Origin: an uncultured Lachnoclostridium sp.
Lineage (GTDB): Bacteria > Bacillota > Clostridia > Lachnospirales > Lachnospiraceae
DNA: 62,715 bases
Assembly (NCBI GenBank): GCA_944376715.1
Contig: CALWDO010000013.1
Span: 1-62,715, forward strand
Direction of reading: 5' to 3'
The notes under the pieces are model-generated. The model had not been told where the DNA came from. It saw nothing but the letters and a program-made list of their open reading frames with translations, and made no database searches. The position numbers and the translations under genes are program-made. Below are positions 1 through 7,241 of the stretch, piece by piece; within the stretch, counting starts at the first letter, position 1; each line of letters starts with the position of its first letter.

Positions 1-176
1 CTACAGGTTAAGTCCGCTCGCTCCGCATCGCGTCCGTTTTGCTCCGCAAAACCGTCTGTTGGAGCCCGCTGATTGCAGTAGGCCGTATCCGGGCTATACC
101 CGGCACGAATGGCGGCCTGAGTGGCGTTCAGGTCAACTAAATATTCTTCTATAAATTGTTTTTGCTTTTTAGTCAC
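1..176 (-). CDS. Phage terminase small subunit, N-terminal part (runs off left edge)
   Basis: The terminase small subunit recognises phage DNA for the packaging motor. Only 58 codons are present because the frame leaves the window at base 1. The GTG start at 176 is supported by a GAGGTGAG ribosome site five bases upstream. The N-terminus KQFIEEYLVDLNATQAAI followed by RAGYSPDTAY is the family signature. After that point the translation becomes unusually polar (QNGRDAERAD) and the DNA becomes a CG-rich imperfect repeat, unlike the usual helical continuation. The gene may therefore be altered or carry a recombination scar. Its place, left of the early genes and on the same strand, fits the start of the late packaging region. 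Confidence 0.75.
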   Translation of the reverse strand, partial: MTKKQKQFIEEYLVDLNATQAAIRAGYSPDTAYCNQRAPTDGFAEQNGRDAERADLTC

Positions 177-254
177 TCGGGCTCACCTCGCTTTCGTTTT
201 TCGGGTAAGAAAAAGAGATGGCGCTGGGCCATCTCCTTTATAACAGTTTAGATT

Positions 255-980
255 CTATTCTCCATTATAATATTTTCTTAAGTATTGTTTTACTTCTTCT
301 TTATTTTTTACATTTGATGTATCAATGATTTCATATAACTTATTCAGAAAAGCATTTTTATCAATTTTTCTATCTTTTAACACAATTGCCAATAAATAAT
401 CTATCCTAATTTCATTTGCCACACCGAGCACGGATCTTTCTTTTAAAGCTATTTTATAACAATCTCTTTTGATCATATTTATTTTAATACACGATCCAAC
501 AAGAGCAACAATGTAAAAAATATTAAAGAAAAAATGATATAAAGTTACGCCAACTATAACCCAAAATAGTAACGGACGCATAACTTCTCTATCACTCATA
601 AATAAAAAATAAAGAAGAAACAAATAAACTAACTGAATTGTCAAATTAAACGCTGAAAACTCAAACTGCGACAAAACACGATTAATTGTATCATTTTTAT
701 CAACTTTTTCTATGATTCGCATTTCTTCTGGCGATAACAAAGTTACAACAATAGCCAATCCGGCTAAAGACATTCCCAGTAACGTGAATTCACCACCGAT
801 AATCATAGAAAAAATTTGTTTTATATCAGTTATATACAAAATAAATTTTTCTCTAAACTCTAATACAAACTCAAAAAATAAGCAAAAAATAATAGTTAAA
901 GATCCTGCAAATTTCACTTCCATCGTCTGGACTGCAAAATAATCTTTATATCTTTTATAGCGTTTTATTCTTCCAAACAT
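255..980 (-). CDS. Four-helix membrane protein, second gene of a two-gene cargo cassette
   Basis: I do not recognise a named family. The 241-residue product has four likely membrane helices, at about residues 24-41, 58-82, 112-128 and 137-163, and a charged cytosolic tail of about 70 residues. It starts 14 bases after the stop of the 307-residue gene upstream, so the two are co-transcribed from the promoter at 1947-1975. Both genes are clearly more AT-rich than the phage replication genes, a sign of separate acquisition. A soluble sensor followed by a small multi-helix membrane protein is the layout of the lambda RexAB and Kiwa exclusion systems. That comparison rests on architecture, not on sequence identity. 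Confidence 0.7.
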   Translation of the reverse strand: MFGRIKRYKRYKDYFAVQTMEVKFAGSLTIIFCLFFEFVLEFREKFILYITDIKQIFSMIIGGEFTLLGMSLAGLAIVVTLLSPEEMRIIEKVDKNDTINRVLSQFEFSAFNLTIQLVYLFLLYFLFMSDREVMRPLLFWVIVGVTLYHFFFNIFYIVALVGSCIKINMIKRDCYKIALKERSVLGVANEIRIDYLLAIVLKDRKIDKNAFLNKLYEIIDTSNVKNKEEVKQYLRKYYNGE

Positions 981-994
981 AAAATCCCTTCTTT

Positions 995-1918
995 TTACTT
1001 AGAAATGAAGAGTGTTAGAATAGTCTCTCGGCAAGCAGCAAAAAATTCGTCCTCGTTACTATCGTCTATCTCTCTTCTTATAGGTTTACTCTCCTCTGTA
1101 GTATACTTTTTGCCATTTTTATCTGTAGCTTTTACCATTGCATACCCATTTTTTAAAGCTTCTTTCGCGCTTATTTCATGTGTTAATTTACCAACTCTTT
1201 CCAAATTCTTTTTTATTTCAGGAGATTCTATTTTTAAGCCGACTCCTCCTTGGGAATCAAAAACAACACTCATCGAATTAGCATTAGCATCTTCCAAATT
1301 TTTCGAAAAGTCTGTTAATCCATTTGCTAAATCATCTAACATGTAATCATCAGATGGATTAGGTAGTTTGTATTTAAACTCTAACCTTTTAATATTATCT
1401 ATTTTTTTTAATTCTTCTTCTATCTCATCAATTTCTAAGCCTTCTGTATACAAACTAACATCGAATTTAAAATTGACATTATTGTTTTTCATACATATAT
1501 TTAATATTCCCTTAAATGCTTTGTTAAATTCTTGGTAACCAAATCTGTTTCGCGTATGAAATCCTACAATTTCTTTATCTACGTCATAGTAAAACCGTAC
1601 ATCCTCAATCGTTGGTTGAAAATGCGATTCAGTTTGTGACGTTGTTTCATTCATCGTTTTATAATATATTCTCGTAGACTTGTATATGTATCCAGAAATA
1701 TAATTATCTTTTTTAGTTCCTATTGACACTCTGTATTTTGTTGAAAAGCAATGCTTTTCGCCATCACTGCCAATCTGGAATTCTTCAGTTTCATAAACAA
1801 TTCCACTTTTCAAAAAAGAAGAAATCATTCTCTTCATTTCAATTAACAATTCTTCTTTTTTATACATTTCCAACAATTGAACAGATTCAAGATTAATTTT
1901 AGAAAAATAAATAATCAT
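995..1918 (-). CDS. Soluble protein of a two-gene phage cargo cassette (RexA- or DUF4747-like by appearance)
   Basis: The product is about 307 residues with no membrane segment. I start it at the ATG at 1918, preceded by GGGGTG, because the alternative ATG at 1933 would lie only about seven bases from the predicted transcript start. The C-terminal third, with KRLEFKYKLPNP and YAMVKATDKNGKKY, reminds me of DUF4747 proteins and of the overall plan of lambda RexA. That is a recollection, not a search result. It is the first gene of the pair, followed by the four-helix protein at 255-980. The position between the late regulator and terminase is a common cargo site. A superinfection-exclusion role is inferred from the pairing. 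Confidence 0.65.
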   Translation of the reverse strand: MIIYFSKINLESVQLLEMYKKEELLIEMKRMISSFLKSGIVYETEEFQIGSDGEKHCFSTKYRVSIGTKKDNYISGYIYKSTRIYYKTMNETTSQTESHFQPTIEDVRFYYDVDKEIVGFHTRNRFGYQEFNKAFKGILNICMKNNNVNFKFDVSLYTEGLEIDEIEEELKKIDNIKRLEFKYKLPNPSDDYMLDDLANGLTDFSKNLEDANANSMSVVFDSQGGVGLKIESPEIKKNLERVGKLTHEISAKEALKNGYAMVKATDKNGKKYTTEESKPIRREIDDSNEDEFFAACRETILTLFISK

Positions 1919-1946
1919 TTTTGCACCCCACATGCGTTTTTCTTAC

Positions 1947-1975
1947 ATTGTACACCAAACATTTCCAGTGTTCAA
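1947..1975 (-). promoter_or_regulatory. Consensus sigma-A promoter of the two-gene cargo cassette
   Basis: The -35 box TTGAAC lies at 1970-1975 and the -10 box TACAAT at 1947-1952, with an ideal 17-base spacer. It reads leftward into the gene starting at 1918. No operator-like repeat overlaps it, so it looks constitutive and would be active in the lysogen. Confidence 0.75.
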
Positions 1976-1987
1976 CATAATGCGACA

Positions 1988-2014
1988 CAAAAACCACCGG
2001 CTCTTGCCAGTGGT
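1988..2014 (-). terminator. Rho-independent terminator insulating the cargo cassette from the early operon
   Basis: On the minus strand, nine paired positions (one G-U type) at 2006-2014 and 1993-2001 close a four-base loop and are followed by TTTTT. It stops leftward early transcription just before the cassette promoter. Confidence 0.65.
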
Positions 2015-2236
2015 CTTCGTGAAAAACGTATGTGGGTAGCAGTCTTCGTGCTCATGCACCGGCGTACTGCCTATAGCCGATCCGCCGCCAGCGCTGTGAC
2101 ACCCTGACGGCGGCAAGGAGATACAATGCCTTCTGCTCTGCATTTTATTATATTTCAATCCACTCCAGATTGGAACATCCCCACCTGGAGACCTGATTTT
2201 ATTATAAAACGGCATTTCCGGCCAAAACGGCCTTTT
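2015..2236. other. Gene-free structured stretch between late regulator and cargo cassette
   Basis: I find no convincing gene here. The one long leftward frame has no ribosome site and no recognisable protein. The stretch holds a strong ten-pair GC-rich hairpin (2082-2091 with 2104-2113) that pairs fully when one G-U is allowed, and then the terminator at 1988-2014. A non-coding RNA or the structured leader/trailer of the early transcript is possible. Confidence 0.4.
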
Positions 2237-2698
2237 TTACCGAATTTTACATTTTTCCAAATATTTATCCCTGATATGCCGCCTCACATAATCTGGATTC
2301 CCGCCATACCCTGTCTTCTCCGCAATCCGTACCCAGCTCATGCCGTCTATGTACCGCATCCGGAACACGCAGCGCACCTGCCCGTCCGGGATCGCGTTGA
2401 TCCAGTCTTCTACCGCCTTCACCTGCTCCTTCCGGCGCTCCAGGATCTGGCACCGGCGCTCATACAGCGGCCAGTCAAATCCTACTACGCTTTGGGGCTG
2501 AGGATATCCGGACCGATAATCGAAGATTGTGCTGTTCCCGATCCCTGCATCACCTTCACGCATCTCCTGCAGCTCTGCTTCCAGGTATGGGATCTCCCTC
2601 TTGTATTTCCTATAATTTCCCAAGAGCTTCCGCGTGATCCGGATCTCCATTGGCATCAGCCCCTTTCTTTTTTGATTGTTTTTTCCATGTAATTCCAT
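2237..2698 (-). CDS. Phage late-gene regulator, ArpU/RinA or DUF1492-like HTH protein
   Basis: This is a 153-residue protein with a coiled N-terminal half and a C-terminal sigma-region-4-like helix-turn-helix (MSWVRIAEKTGYGG, then a basic recognition helix YVRRHIRDKYLEK). Proteins of this type close the early region of many Firmicute siphophages and activate the packaging and structural operon that starts with terminase. That matches its position upstream of the terminase fragment at 1-176. The start at 2698 has GGAGG nine bases upstream; a shorter start at the internal MPMEIR is possible. The direct target promoter is not in view. Confidence 0.65.
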   Translation of the reverse strand: MELHGKNNQKRKGLMPMEIRITRKLLGNYRKYKREIPYLEAELQEMREGDAGIGNSTIFDYRSGYPQPQSVVGFDWPLYERRCQILERRKEQVKAVEDWINAIPDGQVRCVFRMRYIDGMSWVRIAEKTGYGGNPDYVRRHIRDKYLEKCKIR

Positions 2699-2768
2699 TT
2701 GTCTAAACCTCCATCTATTATGCTAGACGTATGGAAAATCGACATGGTTTCACTTTTTTGACTGTTTT

Positions 2769-3155
2769 TTAATTTTTTTTCTCGGGCAAATTTAAATTAT
2801 TACTTACCCGTGAATATGGGTCCGGGAGATACATCCAGGCAACTACCTCCGGTTTTTCCCATTCCGGCTCTTCATCGATGATCCATCCCTCATCTTCAAA
2901 ATAAGCTCCTGTAAGGATCGCATTTTCATACGTCACATTCTTGTATGTTCCGTTCACCTGTATGAGGACACATTCATCTCCCAACGGGAGCCCCTCCGCG
3001 ACAGGAACCCATTTGCGTACTGCCTCTGCAATCTCTTCCGGTTCTAATCCAGTGTTCTCATACTCAGCCAGCCTCTGAACCAAGTTCTCCTTCTTTTCCG
3101 GAGACCAGTACCCACTCTTGATGCCGTTGCATCGCATATGTGTCATTCTTTCCAT
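2769..3155 (-). CDS. DUF551-type phage protein
   Basis: The 128-residue protein carries the DUF551 pattern: a Trp-Val-Pro-Val entry, an acidic 'LP' segment, and a C-terminal WMYLPDPYS. DUF551 proteins are common in phage early regions and have no assigned biochemical role. The ATG at 3155 overlaps the stop codon of the ParB-like gene (TGATG), with AGAGGTG just upstream, so translation is probably coupled. The last 12 residues are polar and probably unstructured. Confidence 0.65.
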   Translation of the reverse strand: MERMTHMRCNGIKSGYWSPEKKENLVQRLAEYENTGLEPEEIAEAVRKWVPVAEGLPLGDECVLIQVNGTYKNVTYENAILTGAYFEDEGWIIDEEPEWEKPEVVAWMYLPDPYSRVSNNLNLPEKKN

Positions 3156-4780
3156 CACTTCTGCACCTCTTTCAAAAACTCCACCAGTTCCGTCTCAGAG
3201 TCCGGATGTTTATCATACCGTTCATGCCGGTTCCATTTCCCATATCCATATTTGGGGTGTTTAGGCGGTTCCGGTCCACCAACAAGGTGTAAATACACAG
3301 CTGTAAATGTCCTTTTCCGCTCGTTCCCTTCATACACCTCGGCGATCAGTCTTGCGCCATTCTCAAAATCATACTTGTAATACTTCACGCCGATATTTTC
3401 ATCTTCATACCACAAACCCCAATCTCGATAATTCCGCAGCCATTCTTTCCTTTGGTCATTATTCTTCATGATCGGCAACTCCGGCTGTTCAGGTTTTTCA
3501 GGTTTATCCTGCTCTGCATTATCCAGGTCACATTTCATAGCAGCAAGCGCACCGACCAGGATTTTCTTTTTCCGGATCATTTCCTCCGGAAGTTTCTCGA
3601 CCTTGTCCACTTTCAGATATTCGCTGAGCTGTCCCTTTGCTTCATCCAGCATCGATTGGAGGAGATCTTTATCCGAGAGCTGCACTGCTTCCTGATCTGT
3701 TTCTTCCGGAGACGGCAGCCCCATCTCTTTAAGCGCTTTCTTTGTCCTGCTGCATGCATATTCGCAAAGATTTTCACAGTCCTTGCAGCATGGAACTGCT
3801 TCTCTGTCCCCGGCGCGGTGATACGCCTTGGAGCGATCCACAAACTGGCAGATATTTCCTTTCGTGCTTTTCAGTTCCGCAACATGATCCAGCATCTCAC
3901 ACGGAAACGGATTCGCCATCGGGGCTTCTACACAATAACAAAATTTCTGACGGATAGCACAGCCGACCTGATGGCAGCTGAAACAATCATGGGTGCCGCA
4001 TCCACTTGAAGCAATCAAACTGTCTTCCGGGTATTCTCTCAGAGGAAGACCATACACGGGCAGCTTTTTCTGTTCCTTTTCCCCAGCAAGCGCTGCCCTC
4101 GTTTTCTTATAATCGCTCCAACATTTTGCGCATTCCTTTTGCCCCGCATTCTGCTGTTCCGGGGAAGTCCCCCACTCCTGGCGGATGCATTGATGGATTC
4201 CCGGAGGACAGGAAGAATCTTCATTCCACTCTTCCTGTTGTTGCGACGTCGCAACAGGATCTTCTTCCGGGAGCACTTCCGGAAAATCCTTTATCTCCAT
4301 CTGGCCGGGGATGTTTTCTTCTGGCTTTTTCTTTTCCGGCTCAGCTGCTTCCGGTTTTTTCAGCTTCCGGATCTCTTTCACCGTCATATCTTCCGTCACC
4401 TGCCCGATCTGTTCCGGAGACATGTTCAGCATCTCCTGCAACTGGGACTTACTAAAATTCCGGTACTCCGGCTGCAGCTGCGGGGTATTCCCGCCAACAC
4501 TGAACTGGTCATTAATAGCTATGTACCGGGATGCCGATGACATGGAAAGCCCAAACTGATCCGCTGCATATTCCCACAGGGATCCATATCCCATCTCCCG
4601 GAACAGTTCCCGGTCCCGCACTGCCTTCAGGTGGAACCCGATGGAGATACAACTCCTGGCCACATTGGTCATGTCATTTTTGATAATCCTGCTGGCCGCT
4701 TCCGCCGTCAGGGTGTTGATATAATGCTTCTGATAATGCTCCACCCATTCTTCCGGGGTTCTTTTGAATTCCTCACTCAT
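3155..4780 (-). CDS. ParB-like HTH protein with a cysteine-rich middle
   Basis: A large early phage protein of about 541 residues. The ATG at 4780 is chosen because GAAGGAG lies six bases upstream and the codon overlaps the previous stop (ATGAGTGA). Residues about 20-120 look like a ParB/DUF3102-type DNA-binding helix-turn-helix (YAADQFGLSMSSASRYIAI). A proline/glutamate linker follows, then a region with about 20 cysteines in CxxC-like pairs (for example CFSCHQVGC and CCKDCENLC) that probably bind metal, and a C-terminal domain of unknown type. A perfect palindrome (4240-4255) lies inside the gene. A role in replication or DNA partition is inferred from its position among replication genes. 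Confidence 0.55.
   Translation of the reverse strand: MSEEFKRTPEEWVEHYQKHYINTLTAEAASRIIKNDMTNVARSCISIGFHLKAVRDRELFREMGYGSLWEYAADQFGLSMSSASRYIAINDQFSVGGNTPQLQPEYRNFSKSQLQEMLNMSPEQIGQVTEDMTVKEIRKLKKPEAAEPEKKKPEENIPGQMEIKDFPEVLPEEDPVATSQQQEEWNEDSSCPPGIHQCIRQEWGTSPEQQNAGQKECAKCWSDYKKTRAALAGEKEQKKLPVYGLPLREYPEDSLIASSGCGTHDCFSCHQVGCAIRQKFCYCVEAPMANPFPCEMLDHVAELKSTKGNICQFVDRSKAYHRAGDREAVPCCKDCENLCEYACSRTKKALKEMGLPSPEETDQEAVQLSDKDLLQSMLDEAKGQLSEYLKVDKVEKLPEEMIRKKKILVGALAAMKCDLDNAEQDKPEKPEQPELPIMKNNDQRKEWLRNYRDWGLWYEDENIGVKYYKYDFENGARLIAEVYEGNERKRTFTAVYLHLVGGPEPPKHPKYGYGKWNRHERYDKHPDSETELVEFLKEVQK
4240..4255. repeat. Perfect 16-base palindrome GTTGCGACGTCGCAAC inside the ParB-like gene
   Basis: Its 14-base core TTGCGACGTCGCAA recurs once more, at 20089-20102, just before the recombinase. 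Both copies lie in reading frames, but in different codon phases (here VATSQ, there CDVAK), so shared protein coding does not explain the match. Confidence 0.6.
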
Positions 4781-5147
4781 GGCTCTCTCCTTCTTCACAT
4801 AAGGCCTTTACTGTATCCTGTACAGCGATTAACAGTTTCTTTGTGAACAGGTCCGGGTATTTTTCACGTACATCCGCGCATCTTTCCATCAACCTTGCCT
4901 TTCCAGCATCCTGGCTAAAGTCGATATAAGGCAGTTCCGCCACTACGCTGCTTACTTCACGGATCCGCTCTGTATATGCTGCCCTGAGCTGTCCCTGTGC
5001 CTCTTTCAGGTCTAGACACAGTTTCTCGTAAGATTTCCGGTACTTCCCCTCCAGGTCTTCCCTGGGAATTCTTTCTTCGTTCCGTCTCTTCCTGGCAGCC
5101 AGACGCTGCACTTCCCAGAATAATTTATCTGTCATAAAAACTTGCAC
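4773..5147 (-). CDS. Phage early protein of unknown function
   Basis: I do not recognise this 124-residue protein. It is highly charged and predicted largely helical, with a basic N-terminal block (AARKRRNEERIPRED) and an acidic C-terminus. It overlaps the helicase gene upstream by 16 bases and the ParB-like gene downstream by 8 bases (ATGAGTGA). It is therefore part of a tightly coupled translation unit with the helicase and the ParB-like protein, which suggests a helper role in replication. Confidence 0.6.
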   Translation of the reverse strand: MQVFMTDKLFWEVQRLAARKRRNEERIPREDLEGKYRKSYEKLCLDLKEAQGQLRAAYTERIREVSSVVAELPYIDFSQDAGKARLMERCADVREKYPDLFTKKLLIAVQDTVKALCEEGESHE

Positions 5148-6514
5148 CCCGCTTTCCGGTAAGATGTTTTCCTTTTCCGGTACTGGTTTTCACAAAATCC
5201 GATATCATCCACGTAATCATAGCAAACTGCTGATTCTTTCCCCGGCGCGGTTCTCGCGATCCGGCCGATACTCTGCGTAATCACAGAATAATCTTTTCGG
5301 GGCGTCGTCAGGTACAGGCGGTCAAGGCACGGGATGTCCAACCCTTCTTTTGCCAGGCTATAGGATGCAAACAGATACCGTTTCTTTCCCTGCCTCATGT
5401 CCTCAATAGCCATAGACCTTTCCTCTTTTGCTTTTTTACTGGTCATTTTCCCGTCGATCATAACGCTCATATCTTTCAGGTCTGTCGGCATCATAGAACG
5501 CAGCAGTTTTAAATGTTCCAGCCGGTCTGAGAGGATCAGGTTTGAATGATCCCTGTTATCCGCAAGATCTTTTATGATCTTTTCATTTCTGCATCGGTTT
5601 CCCACCAGGTAAGGAATCAGTTTTGCATAGTCCATGGTTCCGTCTGTGTCCAGACATTCCGGCGCCGTCTGGATTCCGGTATCACGCTTCATGACTGACA
5701 CCTGCATGGTTTTCTCGGATACAGCTTCATCCGGAACCTTATATGCCACATCTCCCAGGATCGCAAAAGTGGTCCGGATCAAACCGTCTGATCTGTGAAC
5801 TGTGGCAGACAATCCGTATTTATACCTTGCCGCCAGGCTGCTCATTACCCGGTAGAACATGGTCACCGATGCAGGTGTTCCGGCGACGCGGTGGCATTCA
5901 TCCACAATAATCACATCCCACTCATACTTATAGACCGGGAGATCTATCTTGCTGAGAGTCTGGACTGTTGCAAAGGTCATAAGATTGCCTACTTCCACCT
6001 TCCCACCGGTAATCTTCCCCATACCGGATCCGCCAAAATACTGCACTGCCCGTCCATAAGATTGTTCCAGAAGATCCTTGGTATGGGTCACCCAAAGTGC
6101 TTTACGTCCGATCTGTGCCGCAAGCGCAATTCCCATCTGCGTCTTTCCGGATCCGCAGGGGCTCTGCAAGATCCCACACCCGGATCGCTCCATTGCTTCT
6201 ACTGCTGCTTCCTGGTACTCATACAGCGGGATCTTGCCGCGGTATTCTTTCATGCCGCCATCTGCCAGATCTGTCCGGATTTTACACCCACTCAGATACT
6301 TCCGGATATGCTTTCCTACCCCGCAGGGAAGTACCAGGACGCCTGACATCACCCGATACAACGACAGGTATTGATCCGTATTTCCCGTCCAAAAGCCGCG
6401 CCTTTTCCGGTTTATGTATTCCGGATTTTCAAATACCAGATTCTGGCGTGCCCACTGAAGCAGTTCCGGGGAAGGATCCTGTATGTATAATTCATTGCCG
6501 ATTGTCAGTTCCAT
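5132..6514 (-). CDS. DEAD/DEAH-box superfamily 2 helicase
   Basis: A 460-residue ATP-dependent helicase or translocase. The motifs are in order: Q-motif region LYEYQEAAVEAM, Walker A SPCGSGKTQ (about residue 120), Walker B VDECHR (about 205), motif III GLSAT, then the C-terminal RecA fold with motif VI QSIGRIART (about 415). The length and layout match stand-alone phage SF2 helicases of Firmicute siphophages that work with a resolvase-like nuclease and a primase. Both are present here: the nuclease overlaps its start and the primase lies further upstream. Likely roles are replication-fork remodelling or recombination. Confidence 0.85.
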   Translation of the reverse strand: MELTIGNELYIQDPSPELLQWARQNLVFENPEYINRKRRGFWTGNTDQYLSLYRVMSGVLVLPCGVGKHIRKYLSGCKIRTDLADGGMKEYRGKIPLYEYQEAAVEAMERSGCGILQSPCGSGKTQMGIALAAQIGRKALWVTHTKDLLEQSYGRAVQYFGGSGMGKITGGKVEVGNLMTFATVQTLSKIDLPVYKYEWDVIIVDECHRVAGTPASVTMFYRVMSSLAARYKYGLSATVHRSDGLIRTTFAILGDVAYKVPDEAVSEKTMQVSVMKRDTGIQTAPECLDTDGTMDYAKLIPYLVGNRCRNEKIIKDLADNRDHSNLILSDRLEHLKLLRSMMPTDLKDMSVMIDGKMTSKKAKEERSMAIEDMRQGKKRYLFASYSLAKEGLDIPCLDRLYLTTPRKDYSVITQSIGRIARTAPGKESAVCYDYVDDIGFCENQYRKRKTSYRKAGCKFL

Positions 6515-6891
6515 TTTCTTCCTACCTCCCCTGCCTGTTGTTCATCGAGGCTTTTTATTTTCCTGCTCCGCAGAGACATCAGTTCCCGGAAAGGCAGGAT
6601 ATAAATATTCCCCGTTGCATACCTTACTGCAAAAGCCCCTTCCAGATTCCCGCATTCTTCCCACCGCTTCATAGCGCTGATCTGGTTGGGTTCCATACGG
6701 CTCAGGCGGAATGTCTTTCCGGTACACACTTTACAGTCAAACACAAATGCTTTTCCGTTTTTAACCGCGATCACATCAAACGGCTGTCCGTTCCGGTTAT
6801 CCTGGAATACATGCACCCAAAATCCCTCCATTGCCAGCATGCGCGCAAAAATACGCTCAAACTGGGATCCACATGCTTTATTATTCATCAC
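6505..6891 (-). CDS. Holliday-junction-resolvase-like nuclease (RecU/Hjc-type fold)
   Basis: A 128-residue protein with the restriction-endonuclease-like core. An N-terminal GSQFERIFARML helix supplies the acidic residue. FDVIAVKNGKAFVFDCKV then gives the D-(x)n-DCK catalytic strand pair typical of VRR-NUC, RecU and Hjc nucleases. Such enzymes cut four-way junctions or branched replication intermediates before packaging. The start is GTG 6891 (GGAGGT seven bases upstream) or the adjacent ATG 6888. The gene overlaps the helicase start by 10 bases. The upstream side is the repeat-rich non-coding stretch at 6905-7234. Confidence 0.75.
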   Translation of the reverse strand: MMNNKACGSQFERIFARMLAMEGFWVHVFQDNRNGQPFDVIAVKNGKAFVFDCKVCTGKTFRLSRMEPNQISAMKRWEECGNLEGAFAVRYATGNIYILPFRELMSLRSRKIKSLDEQQAGEVGRKWN

Positions 6892-6904
6892 ATAAATTAC
6901 CTCC

Positions 6905-7234
6905 GGTTACATACAGTTACAAAAAATAATGCCTTTATAAAAATCTTTGTAACCTTAAAATTTGTTGTATTTTCAACGTTTTCCGTACTTCGGTTACACG
7001 GTTACAAAGTTACATGTGTTTTTCCTATATAGGGAGTTTTTTCTAAATTTTCGTAAAATATTTTTCTATATATATCAGGGTTTTCGGCTGTAGCTTTTGT
7101 AACTTTGTAACTTTTCCGAGAAAAGCCCTTAAAATCAACATTTCTGCGGTTACACAAATTCGCCGTCCGGCTACAAGGTTACATCCGGTTACGAAAATCC
7201 GGCTGTTTTTTGGCCAATGTAACTCCTGTGTAAC
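6905..7234. repeat. Cluster of 13 GTTAC/GTAAC repeats, candidate iterons of a phage replication origin
   Basis: The 350-base gap between the helicase-primase and resolvase genes has no credible gene. It holds 13 copies of the pentamer GTTAC or its complement, many extended to GGTTACA. They often come in pairs 8-11 bases apart (6992/7000/7009, 7099/7107, 7178/7188, 7219/7230), with an AT-rich centre at about 7020-7080. Iterons next to replication genes plus an AT-rich unwinding zone are the usual picture of an origin. No experiment is implied. Confidence 0.5.
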
Positions 7235-7241
7235 CCCAAGA

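Noticed and set aside
1943-2215. 90-codon leftward frame upstream of the cargo cassette
   Set aside because: No ribosome site, no recognisable protein, and it spans the terminator and promoter of the next cassette.
2219-2236. GGCC-AAAAC-GGCC followed by TTTTTT as a rightward terminator
   Set aside because: Only four pairs, and no rightward gene precedes it.
6900-7240. CRISPR-like array in the GTTAC repeat region
   Set aside because: Repeats are only five to seven bases, in both orientations and irregularly spaced; no spacers of constant length.
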